DNA of 10,548 nt from an uncultured Lachnospiraceae bacterium (GCA_910585635.1 CAJUFE010000088.1:1-10548), one strand, 5' to 3'. Counted from the stretch's first letter, positions 1-6,532 are shown. Notes: generated from the letters alone by a model not told the origin. Numbers and translations are program-made.

Positions 1-54
1 CCTCGCTAAGCGCCGGCGTTCCTCAAGGGGTTCCTTTTATGACAGGACCCTCCC
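1..54. repeat. Diverged partial copy of the palindromic element
   Basis: Read in reverse complement, this stretch aligns without gaps to 162-215, the left end of the element at 161-365. Positions 1-21 match 195-215 at 19 of 21 sites, and the whole 54 bp matches at about 39 of 54 by hand count. It therefore looks like one end of a second, older member of the same family, cut by the window edge. A contig break inside a dispersed repeat would be unsurprising, but whether the assembly really ends here cannot be seen. Confidence 0.5.
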
Positions 55-160
55 TCCGCTGCTTTAGCTGGCGGATCTTATGGTACATATTCTCGCCAGC
101 TATATTTTAGATCAGGGAGGTCGAGGTTTTCTTTACATCCGCCATCCGATAACGTAACGG

Positions 161-365
161 CGGGAGGGGGGTAGCATGTAACGGGACCCTAGCGGAACGT
201 CGGCGCTTAGCGACGCATTGAACACTTGGTGAGGTCTTTCCGAACCTAGTGTGAAAGCGGATACTCGGAACGAAGTGGAGAGTATCATCAGAGCTTAGCG
301 TCCGCTACGTCCCTGCCAAGACATCGGAGCGAGAGCGCGTCCCATTACATGCTACCCCCCTCCCG
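161..365. repeat. MITE-like element with 27-bp inverted ends
   Basis: Positions 161-187 and 339-365 are inverted copies, 26 of 27 matching, built around GGGGGGTAGCATGTAA. Inside them TAGCGGA (190-196) pairs with TCCGCTA (301-307). There is also a near-perfect hairpin starting at about 221 (ACACTTGGT against ACCTAGTGT) and a stem GATACTC/GAGTATC around 259-286. The octamer GCTTAGCG occurs twice. The element encodes nothing, and I see no clear target-site duplication. It resembles a miniature inverted-repeat transposable element or a large structured intergenic repeat. The inverted arms are plain in the sequence; mobility is inference. Confidence 0.6.
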
Positions 366-420
366 GAGCGGCCCCCTCGCGACATCTCCATGCAATAAGA
401 CTCCCTGGCGGGGTTCCCTT

Positions 421-1083
421 TCATAAGCTCCCGGAGGACCCGTAAGCCCGGATCCACGCCACCGGATCCGCCTTGATCGGCGTGGCCCGCTCCCTGATCT
501 CCTGAGGGACCTGACAGAGGTCGTCATCGATCCGGAACATCCAGGCCTTTTGGTTAAAGAACACGGTCTTCTCGAAAGGCCACCGGATCACGGTAGGGGT
601 CCGGAAGCCTTCGCCCAGCTCTAAGACCACCAGCTCGCGGTTCAGGGTGGTGGTCAGCCAGAGCTGGTACTTCTTCCACATAGGGAGATACCCCTCCTCG
701 ATATAGGTCTCCGCCTCTATGGTATTCCCGATAAGTGGGGCACCGCAGTGGGGGCAGATCCCATCCGGCACCTCCCCCTCCTCCCAGATATCCTTCGTGC
801 AGGTTTTGGCGCACTGCTTCCAGTGGATGTTCCCGCAGGGCGCCACAAAGCGCTCTTGATCAAAGGCCGTATCATAAAGGGCCCCGTCTGTCAGGGTCGT
901 GACGATAAAATAGTCCTTCCCCTCCACCATCTGGTATAACCTCCCATAGGCTTCCTGCACGGCCTGGTTCTCTACATCGGACAGCCTCCCCTGGATCTTC
1001 CACTTTCCGCCGATCCCTATGAGCACACGCTCTGCGGCAGCAAGCTTCTCTTGCATCAGCAGAGCTTCCTGTATCTGTTCCAT
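421..1083 (-). CDS. Divergent SIR2-like (sirtuin-fold) protein, probably not a standard deacetylase
   Basis: This is a 220-residue protein starting at an ATG preceded by AGGAGAGG. I recognise it as a distant sirtuin relative from its order of motifs: a short Rossmann-like start (GIGGKW, residues 24-29), KDYFIVTTLTD (56-66) where sirtuins have the TQNID segment, then PCGN (82-85), a four-Cys zinc site (C91, C95, C110, C113), and a late LELGEGF...PTVIRWPFE segment (154-171). The usual sirtuin catalytic HG dipeptide appears as CG at C83-G84, and the N-terminal GAGxS NAD-binding motif is much reduced. Macrodomain-linked SirTM sirtuins also replace this His, as I recall. NAD binding or ADP-ribose chemistry is possible but unproven. 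It lies 114 bp downstream of the AraC gene on the same strand and may be co-transcribed with it. No macrodomain or lipoate-ligase partner is in the window. Sirtuin ancestry is moderately sure; activity is unknown. Confidence 0.65.
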   Translation of the reverse strand: MEQIQEALLMQEKLAAAERVLIGIGGKWKIQGRLSDVENQAVQEAYGRLYQMVEGKDYFIVTTLTDGALYDTAFDQERFVAPCGNIHWKQCAKTCTKDIWEEGEVPDGICPHCGAPLIGNTIEAETYIEEGYLPMWKKYQLWLTTTLNRELVVLELGEGFRTPTVIRWPFEKTVFFNQKAWMFRIDDDLCQVPQEIRERATPIKADPVAWIRAYGSSGSL

Positions 1084-1116
1084 CCTGTCCTCTCCTGTCC
1101 TTTTGGTCGCTTCTCT

Positions 1117-1154
1117 TTATCGCTCCTCGATCATCGCTTCTTTCTTATCGCTCC
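1117..1154. repeat. Short degenerate direct repeats in the gap before the SIR2-like gene
   Basis: TTATCGCTCC occurs at 1117-1126 and again at 1145-1154, 28 bp apart, with more copies of ATCGCTTCT-like sequence around them, including one over the last codons of the AraC gene (about 1198-1207). On the leftward strand this reads as repeated GGAGCGATAA and GAAGCGATGAT. It is probably a decayed tandem array; no function is apparent. Confidence 0.4.
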
Positions 1155-1197
1155 ACTTTAACGCGCCTTTGATCGCCGCACCTTTTCCGCCGTTCCA

Positions 1198-2205
1198 TCA
1201 TCGCTTCTTCTCATCCCTAAGCTCCCGGACCCGACGGTATTCCTTGGGCGACATCCCAAAGTACTCCCGGAAGATCCGGTGGAAATAGCTGGTGTTGTCA
1301 TAGCCCACCTCCAGGCTGATATCGGACACCGCCATTTTCGTGTTCAGCAGCAGGTAGGCGGTCTGCTGCAGCCTTCTGATCTGCAGGATATCCTTATAGT
1401 TCTGCCCGGCCACCTTCTTGATCATCCTGGACAGCCAGTACAGATCGTAGCCCATCTGGTCCGCCAGCTTGCTCAGTTGACCGTCCTTATAGTTCTGGTC
1501 GATATAGCACATCACCCGGACGATCAGATCCCGGTGGAAGGTGCGGGTGTTCTCCCCCAGCTTATCGATATGATAGGCCAGCTGCATGAGCAGCAGCTCT
1601 GTGGTGGCTTCCAGGATGCTCTGCCTGCAGGGCTGGTCGTTCAAGATCGTCCACGCCAGCCCCTCCATCAGGTCCTGGACCGGCAGCACGTCTGCCACCT
1701 TGAAATGGAGATGATCCCCATAGGTGCTCTCCTCACGGAGGCAGCTGATCAGGAAATCCCGCAGCAGGTTCTCCTCATCTCCGGGGCGTCTGAAGGCCTT
1801 CTGGAAAAATCCCGGCAGGATGATCAGCTCGATCCCCACATCTGACCGGCCTGCCGGCAGGCATTCCAGCTCCCCGCCCGGACGGACGAACAGCAGTTCC
1901 CCCCTTTTTAGATGGATCGTATCGCCGCCCACCCGATGGGTGGTCTCTCCATGACACATATAGATCGCCAGGATATAGGGATGCCTGTGTTTTGGAAAAT
2001 GTACAAAACGGGTATGTGGGCGGACCTGGATGAGCTTTCCCTGCTCTGACAGCTGCTTACTGTCCACAGCCCACTTTCCCAGTTCCTTTTCCAGTTCTGC
2101 TTCCTCAGACAGATCCCCAGACAGCTCTGTCTCCGTCATCCTCCTTAAAGCCTCTTTCTCCTCTTCTGTGTACGAACACAATCCTCTGATCAATCCCTGG
2201 TTCAT
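1198..2205 (-). CDS. AraC-family transcriptional regulator with N-terminal cupin domain
   Basis: This is a 335-residue regulator. A cupin-like sensing domain (about residues 60-125) carries RPHTRFVHFPKHRHPY, the His-rich sugar-ligand type of start. A C-terminal double helix-turn-helix domain (about 229-326) ends in the AraC signature GYDNTSYFHRIFREYFGMSP. The family usually binds a small ligand, often a sugar or its derivative, and activates nearby genes; the ligand here cannot be told. The ATG at 2205 was chosen because GGAG lies six bases upstream and because a likely extended -10 at 2252-2260 would start transcription near 2245. An in-frame ATG at 2232 (27 codons in total reach back to a TTG at 2310) would have almost no leader and no ribosome site. 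It reads the same way as the SIR2-like gene 114 bp downstream and follows the cobA-hemD gene, but probably has its own promoter. No obvious sugar-use target lies in the window. Confidence 0.9.
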   Translation of the reverse strand: MNQGLIRGLCSYTEEEKEALRRMTETELSGDLSEEAELEKELGKWAVDSKQLSEQGKLIQVRPHTRFVHFPKHRHPYILAIYMCHGETTHRVGGDTIHLKRGELLFVRPGGELECLPAGRSDVGIELIILPGFFQKAFRRPGDEENLLRDFLISCLREESTYGDHLHFKVADVLPVQDLMEGLAWTILNDQPCRQSILEATTELLLMQLAYHIDKLGENTRTFHRDLIVRVMCYIDQNYKDGQLSKLADQMGYDLYWLSRMIKKVAGQNYKDILQIRRLQQTAYLLLNTKMAVSDISLEVGYDNTSYFHRIFREYFGMSPKEYRRVRELRDEKKR

Positions 2206-2251
2206 CGTCATCTCCATATCCGCAAAGCGCATAGCAGGCTTTGTCTTTAGT

Positions 2252-2260
2252 ATTTTATCA
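2252..2260 (-). promoter_or_regulatory. Candidate extended -10 promoter for the AraC gene
   Basis: On the leftward strand the sequence reads TGATAAAAT, an extended -10 (TGn plus TAAAAT, one off TATAAT). No good -35 box is seen at 17-18 bp, which is tolerable for extended -10 promoters. The predicted start near 2245 would give a leader of about 40 nt to the ATG at 2205. Confidence 0.4.
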
Positions 2261-2298
2261 TTGATACGTTTGAGGAACGATATTGTGACACCTTTTTG

Positions 2299-2324
2299 AA
2301 AAAAAAACAATTAAAGATCCTTTA
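2299..2324 (-). terminator. Weak candidate terminator after cobA-hemD
   Basis: On the leftward strand a 5-bp AT-rich stem TAAAG-GAT-CTTTA (2312-2324), overlapping the last codons and stop of cobA-hemD, is followed four bases later by a run of nine T (2299-2307). The T-run is convincing but the stem is short, so read-through into the AraC gene is possible. Confidence 0.3.
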
Positions 2325-3966
2325 TCCTTCTCTCTTGCCTTTCTGCCAGTATCCTTACGATCCCTTCCGCACTGGCCTCCCTGGCGATGCAGTCTGGCCG
2401 GATCCCATAACGGCCCAGGGCGCCGGCAGTGGCCTCCCCGATGCAGCAGATCTCTGCTCCTTTGATAGGATGGGCCTGGGAAAAATAGGCCGCCACCCCG
2501 GAAGCGCTGGCAAAGACCAGCACATCCAGGCTGTGACCGCTCCCAGGACCTTTCTGTCCCGTCGGTCCTTCTCCCGCCGCCTGCACGCCGCCTGCTCCCG
2601 GCCCATCTCCCACCGTCGGCCCTTCTCCCGCCGCCTGCACGCCGCCTGCTCCCGGCCCATCTTCCACCGTCGGTCCTTCTCCTGCCTCCAGCCCATCCCG
2701 GCACGCGCCCGGCCCGATGCCCTCCACGTCATAGATGGCCAGGTCCTGGCAGAAGAGCTTCGCTTCCCGCAGGATATCCGTCAGCTCCTTAGAGCCTTGT
2801 CTGGCCCGGGGCAGCAGGATGCGGTCCTCCTCCCCCAGCCTCTCCTTGAGCCCCAGCGCCAGAGCACGGCTGTTGGCCTCTTTGGGTACATAGTCTGCTT
2901 TCAGATGATAGTGCCGGAGCGCCTCCTCTGTCCCTTTTCCCATGGCTCCGATCTTCACCTGCCCCAGACAGCGGATATCGCGTCCCCCCGGCTCCCCCAG
3001 AAGGCCCTCCAGATACAGCCGGACCCCGTTGGCGCTGGTAAAGACCAGCCAGGTATAGCTCCTGATACGGGCATAGCTCTCCTCTATGGCCGGATCCTCT
3101 AAAGGGATCACCTGTAAGCGGCAGACCACCTGTACCTGGGCTCCCTGGCCCTCTAAGCGCGCCTTGAGCCGGTCCGTGAAATGCTCCGTCCCGGTGATCC
3201 CCACCTGCAGCCCCTCCAGAGGACGTTTACTTTTTGAACGCAGATCCATCCCTGCCGTCTTTCCGGCCACGATCACCGCAGGTGTGCCGATCTTCGCCTC
3301 CCGGGCCTTCCTTGGGAGATCGGCCAGTGTCCCGGACACCCGTCTCTGTCCCGGCAGGGTCCCATCCTGGATGATGGCTGCCGGGGTATGCTCCCCCCAG
3401 CCCATCCGGATCAATCCATCACAGATCCTCTCCAGCTGGCTCGCGCCCATCAGGAACACCGCCGTCCCCCTATAGTCCTTTAAGCGGTAGAACGCCTCCG
3501 GCAGTCCCCCATCCTCCTTCGTAGAGCCGGTGATCACCTGGAAGCAGCGGCTGATCTGCCGGAAGGTCACCGGTATCCCTGCCGCGGCCGGTACGGCCAC
3601 AGCAGATGTCACCCCCGGGACCACCTCATAGGGGATGCCGGCTCCTTCTAAAGCTATGGCCTCTTCTCCCCCCCTCCCGAACACAAAGGGATCGCCCCCT
3701 TTTAAGCGGACCACCATACCGTGCTCCCCTGCCTTTTGGATCAGCAGGGCATTGATCTCTTCCTGGGTCTTATGATGATGGCCCTTTTCCTTTCCCACAA
3801 AGATCTTCTCACAACCGGCCCGGGCGCAAGCTAAGAGCTCCTCTCCTGCCAGGTGATCGTAGATGATACAGTCACAGCAGCTTAAGAGGATGGCGCCTCT
3901 TACTGTCAGCAGGTCTTTCGCTCCCGGTCCGGCACCCACCAGGTATACACACCCCGGTCTGCCCAT
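2311..3966 (-). CDS. cobA-hemD: Fused uroporphyrinogen-III C-methyltransferase / uroporphyrinogen-III synthase
   Basis: This two-domain enzyme has 551 residues from the chosen start. HemD closes hydroxymethylbilane to uroporphyrinogen III, and CobA (SUMT) then adds two S-adenosylmethionine methyl groups to give precorrin-2 for cobalamin or siroheme. CobA spans about residues 5-240: VGAGPG (10-15), YDHLA (36-40), KGGDPFVFGRGGEE (89-102), PGVTSA (117-122). HemD spans about 250-551, with TSANGV (310-315) and FASASGV (485-491) at matching places in its two half-domains. Residues about 426-479 are a Gly/Pro-rich insertion made of an 18-residue repeat, AGEGPTV-DGPGAGGVQA; it falls between HemD secondary-structure elements. 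ATG 3966 is chosen because GGAGG sits seven bases upstream and the CobA fold starts at once; 3969 is also possible. An upstream in-frame ATG at 4053 would add a non-conserved tail. No other tetrapyrrole gene lies in the window, whereas such fusions often sit beside hemA, hemB or hemC. Confidence 0.93.
   Translation of the reverse strand: MGRPGCVYLVGAGPGAKDLLTVRGAILLSCCDCIIYDHLAGEELLACARAGCEKIFVGKEKGHHHKTQEEINALLIQKAGEHGMVVRLKGGDPFVFGRGGEEAIALEGAGIPYEVVPGVTSAVAVPAAAGIPVTFRQISRCFQVITGSTKEDGGLPEAFYRLKDYRGTAVFLMGASQLERICDGLIRMGWGEHTPAAIIQDGTLPGQRRVSGTLADLPRKAREAKIGTPAVIVAGKTAGMDLRSKSKRPLEGLQVGITGTEHFTDRLKARLEGQGAQVQVVCRLQVIPLEDPAIEESYARIRSYTWLVFTSANGVRLYLEGLLGEPGGRDIRCLGQVKIGAMGKGTEEALRHYHLKADYVPKEANSRALALGLKERLGEEDRILLPRARQGSKELTDILREAKLFCQDLAIYDVEGIGPGACRDGLEAGEGPTVEDGPGAGGVQAAGEGPTVGDGPGAGGVQAAGEGPTGQKGPGSGHSLDVLVFASASGVAAYFSQAHPIKGAEICCIGEATAGALGRYGIRPDCIAREASAEGIVRILAERQERRIKDL
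2561..2690. repeat. In-frame 54-bp minisatellite inside the HemD coding region
   Basis: Two full 54-bp units (2561-2614 and 2615-2668) and a partial third (from 2669 to about 2690) each begin GTCGG(T/C)CCTTCTCC. They differ at only a few bases, so the expansion looks recent. Because 54 is a multiple of three, copy-number change keeps the reading frame and alters only linker length. Each unit adds 18 residues rich in Gly, Ala, Pro and Glu. Confidence 0.92.
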
Positions 3967-3973
3967 CATTTTT

Positions 3974-3978
3974 CCTCC
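3974..3978 (-). promoter_or_regulatory. Ribosome binding site that decides the cobA-hemD start
   Basis: GGAGG on the leftward strand lies four bases before the ATG at 3969 and seven before the adjacent ATG at 3966. The seven-base spacing favours 3966. The upstream ATG at 4053 also has GGAGG close by (four-base spacing), so an extended N-terminus cannot be fully excluded. Confidence 0.6.
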
Positions 3979-4116
3979 CATCCCGCTCCCATCTAAGCCT
4001 CCATGGGCCAGGTTGCGGACACGCCGCCACTCATAACGATCTGGCAGGCACATCTGGCCTCCCTGGCCTCTGCCTCATACATAAGAGACCGCTAAAAGGT
4101 CCTATGATGCAGATCT

Positions 4117-4144
4117 GATGCTTTTTTGATGCTTTTTTGATGCT
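4117..4144. repeat. 11-bp tandem repeat in the divergent intergenic region
   Basis: GATGCTTTTTT occurs twice in tandem (4117-4127, 4128-4138), followed by a partial third GATGCT. It lies in the 320-bp region between two divergent genes, within the predicted leader of cobA-hemD. It gives A-runs in that RNA. Whether it is regulatory or simply slippage-prone is not clear. Confidence 0.7.
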
Positions 4145-4219
4145 CCGCTGCCTTATCCTTTTTATAAACAAGGCCGCCGCTCTCCTGTCACAGCAGGATC
4201 GCCGCATCTGGATACTTCT

Positions 4220-4248
4220 ATTATACAAAAGATCCGCGGTGCTGCAAA
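4220..4248 (-). promoter_or_regulatory. Likely sigma-A-type promoter for cobA-hemD
   Basis: On the leftward strand TTTGCA (4243-4248, four of six matches to TTGACA) is followed after exactly 17 bp by a perfect TATAAT (4220-4225). Transcription would start near 4213, leaving a leader of about 245 nt before the ATG at 3966. The cobalamin riboswitch B12 box is not evident in that leader. The -10 overlaps the upstream region of the divergent VIT-VWA gene, whose own promoter is less clear. Confidence 0.55.
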
Positions 4249-4286
4249 GAGGCGTGGGCCAAGAAAAGATCGAAGAGGTGGATCCC

Positions 4287-6320
4287 ATGAAAATGAAACA
4301 AAACTGGCTGTATGTATCCCTTGTAACCCTTCTCCTTACACTCCCTCCGGCCCCGGTCTATGGCGGCGGCTCCTCTGAGGAGGAGACGCAGACACTGGCC
4401 CCCTACTTTTTCGTCGAAGGGGCCGACCCTGCCGTGGACCACTTTCCTTTAAAGGACACCACGGTGGAGTCCCACATAAACGGCGCCATCGCCGAGACCT
4501 ATGTCACCCAGACCTACAGCAACGAGGGTTCCCGTCCGATCAATGCCAGCTATGTCTTCCCGGTCTCCACCAAGGTATCGGTCCACGGGATGACCATGAC
4601 GATCGACGATCAGGTGATCTCTGCCCAGATCCAGGAAAAGGAGGAGGCCAAGGAAACCTTCGAGACGGCCAAGAGCGAGGGAAAGAGCGCTTCTCTTTTA
4701 GAAGAGCAGCGTCCCAATGTGTTCACTATGGATGTGGCCAATATCATGCCAGGGGATGAGGTCCGCATCAAACTCCACTACACCGAGCTGATCGGCTCCA
4801 CTGACGGCACCTATCAGTTCGTCTTCCCCACGGTCACCGGCCCCCGCTATCCCAGCCCCTCGGAAGCCGATGATCCCCAGGCGGAAAAATGGGTGGCCAG
4901 CCCCTATCTCCCCCAGGGCAGCACGGTCCCCGGGACCTATGCTGTCACCGTGGATATCTCGGCAGGCGTCCCCATCTCCCAGATCACAAGCCCCTCCCAC
5001 CAGATCAAGGTGTCCCAGGAGGAAGCCACCTTAGCCCAGGTCACCTTAGCCGATCCTTCCGTATATGCAGGAGACCGGGACCTGATCTTAGAGTATACGC
5101 TGGCCGGAGAGACCTTAGCCGGCGGCCTGCAGCTGGATAAGGGTGATGATGAGTCCTTCTTCATGCTGACCTTGCAGCCCCCAGAACGCGTCCTGCCCCA
5201 GGATATCCTGCCCAGGGAGTACATCTTTGTCCTGGACGTATCCGGATCCATGGGCGGCTATCCCTTAGACACCGCCAAGAGCCTGATCCGGGACCTGGTA
5301 TCTGGCCTGACCGCCCAGGACAGCTTTAACCTGATCCTGTTTTCCGACGATACGATCCCATTGGCAGACCGCTCCCTGCCCGCAGACCGCTCCAACATCA
5401 ACCTGGCCCTGGACCTGATCGACCGGCTGGAGGGCGGCGGCGGGACCATGCTGGCCCCCGCCCTCTTAAAGGCCCTCTCCCTCCCGCAGGATGGAGAGAC
5501 CGCCCGCAGCATCGTGATCATCACCGACGGCTACCTCTCCGGTGAAAAGGAGATCTTCGACCTGGTCCGCAAGAACTTGGGCGACACCAGCTTCTTCTCC
5601 TTTGGCATCGGCACCTCTGTGAACCGCTACCTGATCGAAGGGATCGGCACCGTCGGGGCCGGTGAGGCCTTCGTGGTCACCGATGAAGAGGAAGCCCCAG
5701 AGGCCGCCGCCCGCTTCCGCACCTACATCCAGGCTCCCCTCCTCACCGATATCCAGGTGGACTTTGACGGATTTGAGGCCTACGACGTAGAGCCCTCCGC
5801 CATCCCCACTCTCTTTGCTAAAAAGCCGGTGGTCCTCTTCGGGAAATGGCGCGGTGAGCCTTCCGGGACCATCCATGTCAGCGGTAAGACCGCGAAGGGC
5901 GACTATCAGCTGGATATCCCGGTCTCCCAGGCCGCCGAAAAGCCGGCCGATCCGGCCATCCGCTATCTGTGGGCCCGCACCAGGGTGGCACAGCTGACGG
6001 ACCTGGGCTCACCGAAGGGAGATGAGGACGCCGTCCGAAAAGAGGTCACGGACCTGGGCCTTCGCTACAGCATGATGACCCCTTATACCTCCTTCGTCGC
6101 CGTATCCGAGACGGTCCGCAACCCGCAAGGCGAGAGCACTGACGTGGACCAGCCTCTCCCCCTTCCTTCCCGGGTGTCTGACCTGGCTGTAGGGGCCATC
6201 GGCTACACCACCGGCTCCGAGCCCGGAGGGATCTGCCTCATCCTCATGGCGCTCCTGCTCCCTGCCGTCTGGCACCTTCGGAAAAGAGCCACCGGCTGCC
6301 CAAAAGCTGACCGGGTATAA
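4287..6320 (+). CDS. Secreted VIT-VWA domain protein with C-terminal exosortase-type sorting tail
   Basis: This is a 677-residue exported protein. The ATG at 4287 follows AGAGGTGG at six bases and opens a normal signal peptide (hydrophobic residues about 8-20). The in-frame ATG at 4137 would bury it. A VIT domain covers about 45-175 (with YVTQTYSNEG and FPVSTKVSVHGM), and a VWA domain covers about 311-480. The VWA metal site is complete: D317, S319 and S321 (DVSGS), T387 and D414 (ITDG). YTSFVAVSE at 600-608 is typical of this protein class. The C-terminus is tripartite: GSEPGG (643-648), a hydrophobic segment (649-661), and a basic cluster RKR (665-667). VIT-VWA proteins of this kind are known partners of dedicated sortases in marine proteobacteria and of exosortase N in Bacteroidetes. 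Here the next gene encodes an exosortase, so this is probably its substrate. VWA domains mediate metal-dependent protein binding; the ligand is unknown. Domain calls are firm, while processing by the neighbour is inference. Confidence 0.93.
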   Translation: MKMKQNWLYVSLVTLLLTLPPAPVYGGGSSEEETQTLAPYFFVEGADPAVDHFPLKDTTVESHINGAIAETYVTQTYSNEGSRPINASYVFPVSTKVSVHGMTMTIDDQVISAQIQEKEEAKETFETAKSEGKSASLLEEQRPNVFTMDVANIMPGDEVRIKLHYTELIGSTDGTYQFVFPTVTGPRYPSPSEADDPQAEKWVASPYLPQGSTVPGTYAVTVDISAGVPISQITSPSHQIKVSQEEATLAQVTLADPSVYAGDRDLILEYTLAGETLAGGLQLDKGDDESFFMLTLQPPERVLPQDILPREYIFVLDVSGSMGGYPLDTAKSLIRDLVSGLTAQDSFNLILFSDDTIPLADRSLPADRSNINLALDLIDRLEGGGGTMLAPALLKALSLPQDGETARSIVIITDGYLSGEKEIFDLVRKNLGDTSFFSFGIGTSVNRYLIEGIGTVGAGEAFVVTDEEEAPEAAARFRTYIQAPLLTDIQVDFDGFEAYDVEPSAIPTLFAKKPVVLFGKWRGEPSGTIHVSGKTAKGDYQLDIPVSQAAEKPADPAIRYLWARTRVAQLTDLGSPKGDEDAVRKEVTDLGLRYSMMTPYTSFVAVSETVRNPQGESTDVDQPLPLPSRVSDLAVGAIGYTTGSEPGGICLILMALLLPAVWHLRKRATGCPKADRV

Positions 6321-6354
6321 GGCAGACCGGGTATAGGTCAGACCGGGTACAGGT
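6307..6354. repeat. 16-bp tandem array at the end of the VIT-VWA gene
   Basis: Three consecutive units of about CAGACCGGGTATAGGT begin at 6307, 6323 and 6339, with a partial fourth afterwards (CAGACCG). The first unit contains the stop codon of the VIT-VWA gene (TAA at 6318-6320), so the array also supplies the last codons. It is perfect in phase but carries point changes. Confidence 0.85.
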
Positions 6355-6452
6355 CAGACCGCCCATCCGGCAGTGGAAGCGCCGCCCACAAAGGGAGCAG
6401 GCATCTGGCAGCCTTCTGACCGGCAGGGATGACGCAAGCCCCAAGGCACGAA

Positions 6453-6521
6453 CGCGGCACAGCACAAAAGCGGCATACCACAAAAGGAGCACAGCACAAA
6501 AGGAGCACATCGCGAAAGGAG
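6453..6521. repeat. 16-bp tandem array with repeated ribosome-site-like cores before the exosortase gene
   Basis: Four 16-bp units start at 6453, 6469, 6485 and 6501, plus a stub at 6517; the consensus is near AGGAGCACAGCACAAA. The last three junctions each read AAAGGAG, a strong Shine-Dalgarno match. The final copy (6515-6521) is the one nearest the exosortase ATG at 6533, at the long spacing of 11 bases. The unit differs from the array at 6307-6354, although both have period 16. Confidence 0.85.
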
Positions 6522-6532
6522 CTCTGCTATCA

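Larger units (their letters stand above)
1..420. other. Gene-free region downstream of the SIR2-like gene
   Basis: No credible protein gene lies here. The only reading frame that enters it is antisense to the start of the neighbouring gene and is low in complexity. The stretch is dominated by inverted repeats: a 205-bp element with long inverted ends, a partial diverged copy at the left edge, and a 9-bp perfect stem (TAGCTGGCG at 65-73 pairing with 94-102 across a 20-nt loop). Positions 366-420, just after the stop of the SIR2-like gene, show no clear hairpin followed by a T-run, so I cannot place a terminator for that gene. Confidence 0.7.

Noticed and set aside
2206..2310. Upstream TTG or ATG (2232) starts for the AraC gene
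   Set aside because: The TTG lies in the T-run after hemD and upstream of the likely promoter. The ATG at 2232 lacks a ribosome site. Homologues as I recall them begin near the ATG at 2205.
3970..4219. Cobalamin riboswitch upstream of cobA-hemD
   Set aside because: The B12 box and the usual conserved core could not be found by eye.
4137..4286. N-terminal extension of the VIT-VWA protein
   Set aside because: It would put 50 non-conserved residues before a clear signal peptide, whereas the ATG at 4287 has a good ribosome site.
4031..4288. 85-residue leftward reading frame in the divergent intergenic region
   Set aside because: It has no recognisable domain, crosses the predicted promoter and a tandem repeat, and ends inside the cobA leader.
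6311..6532. Extension of the exosortase frame upstream, or a frameshift fusion with the VIT-VWA protein
   Set aside because: The frame is free of stops from 6311 but has no ATG, GTG or TTG and encodes repeats. The VIT-VWA protein has a complete C-terminal tail and its own stop, so a fusion is not needed.
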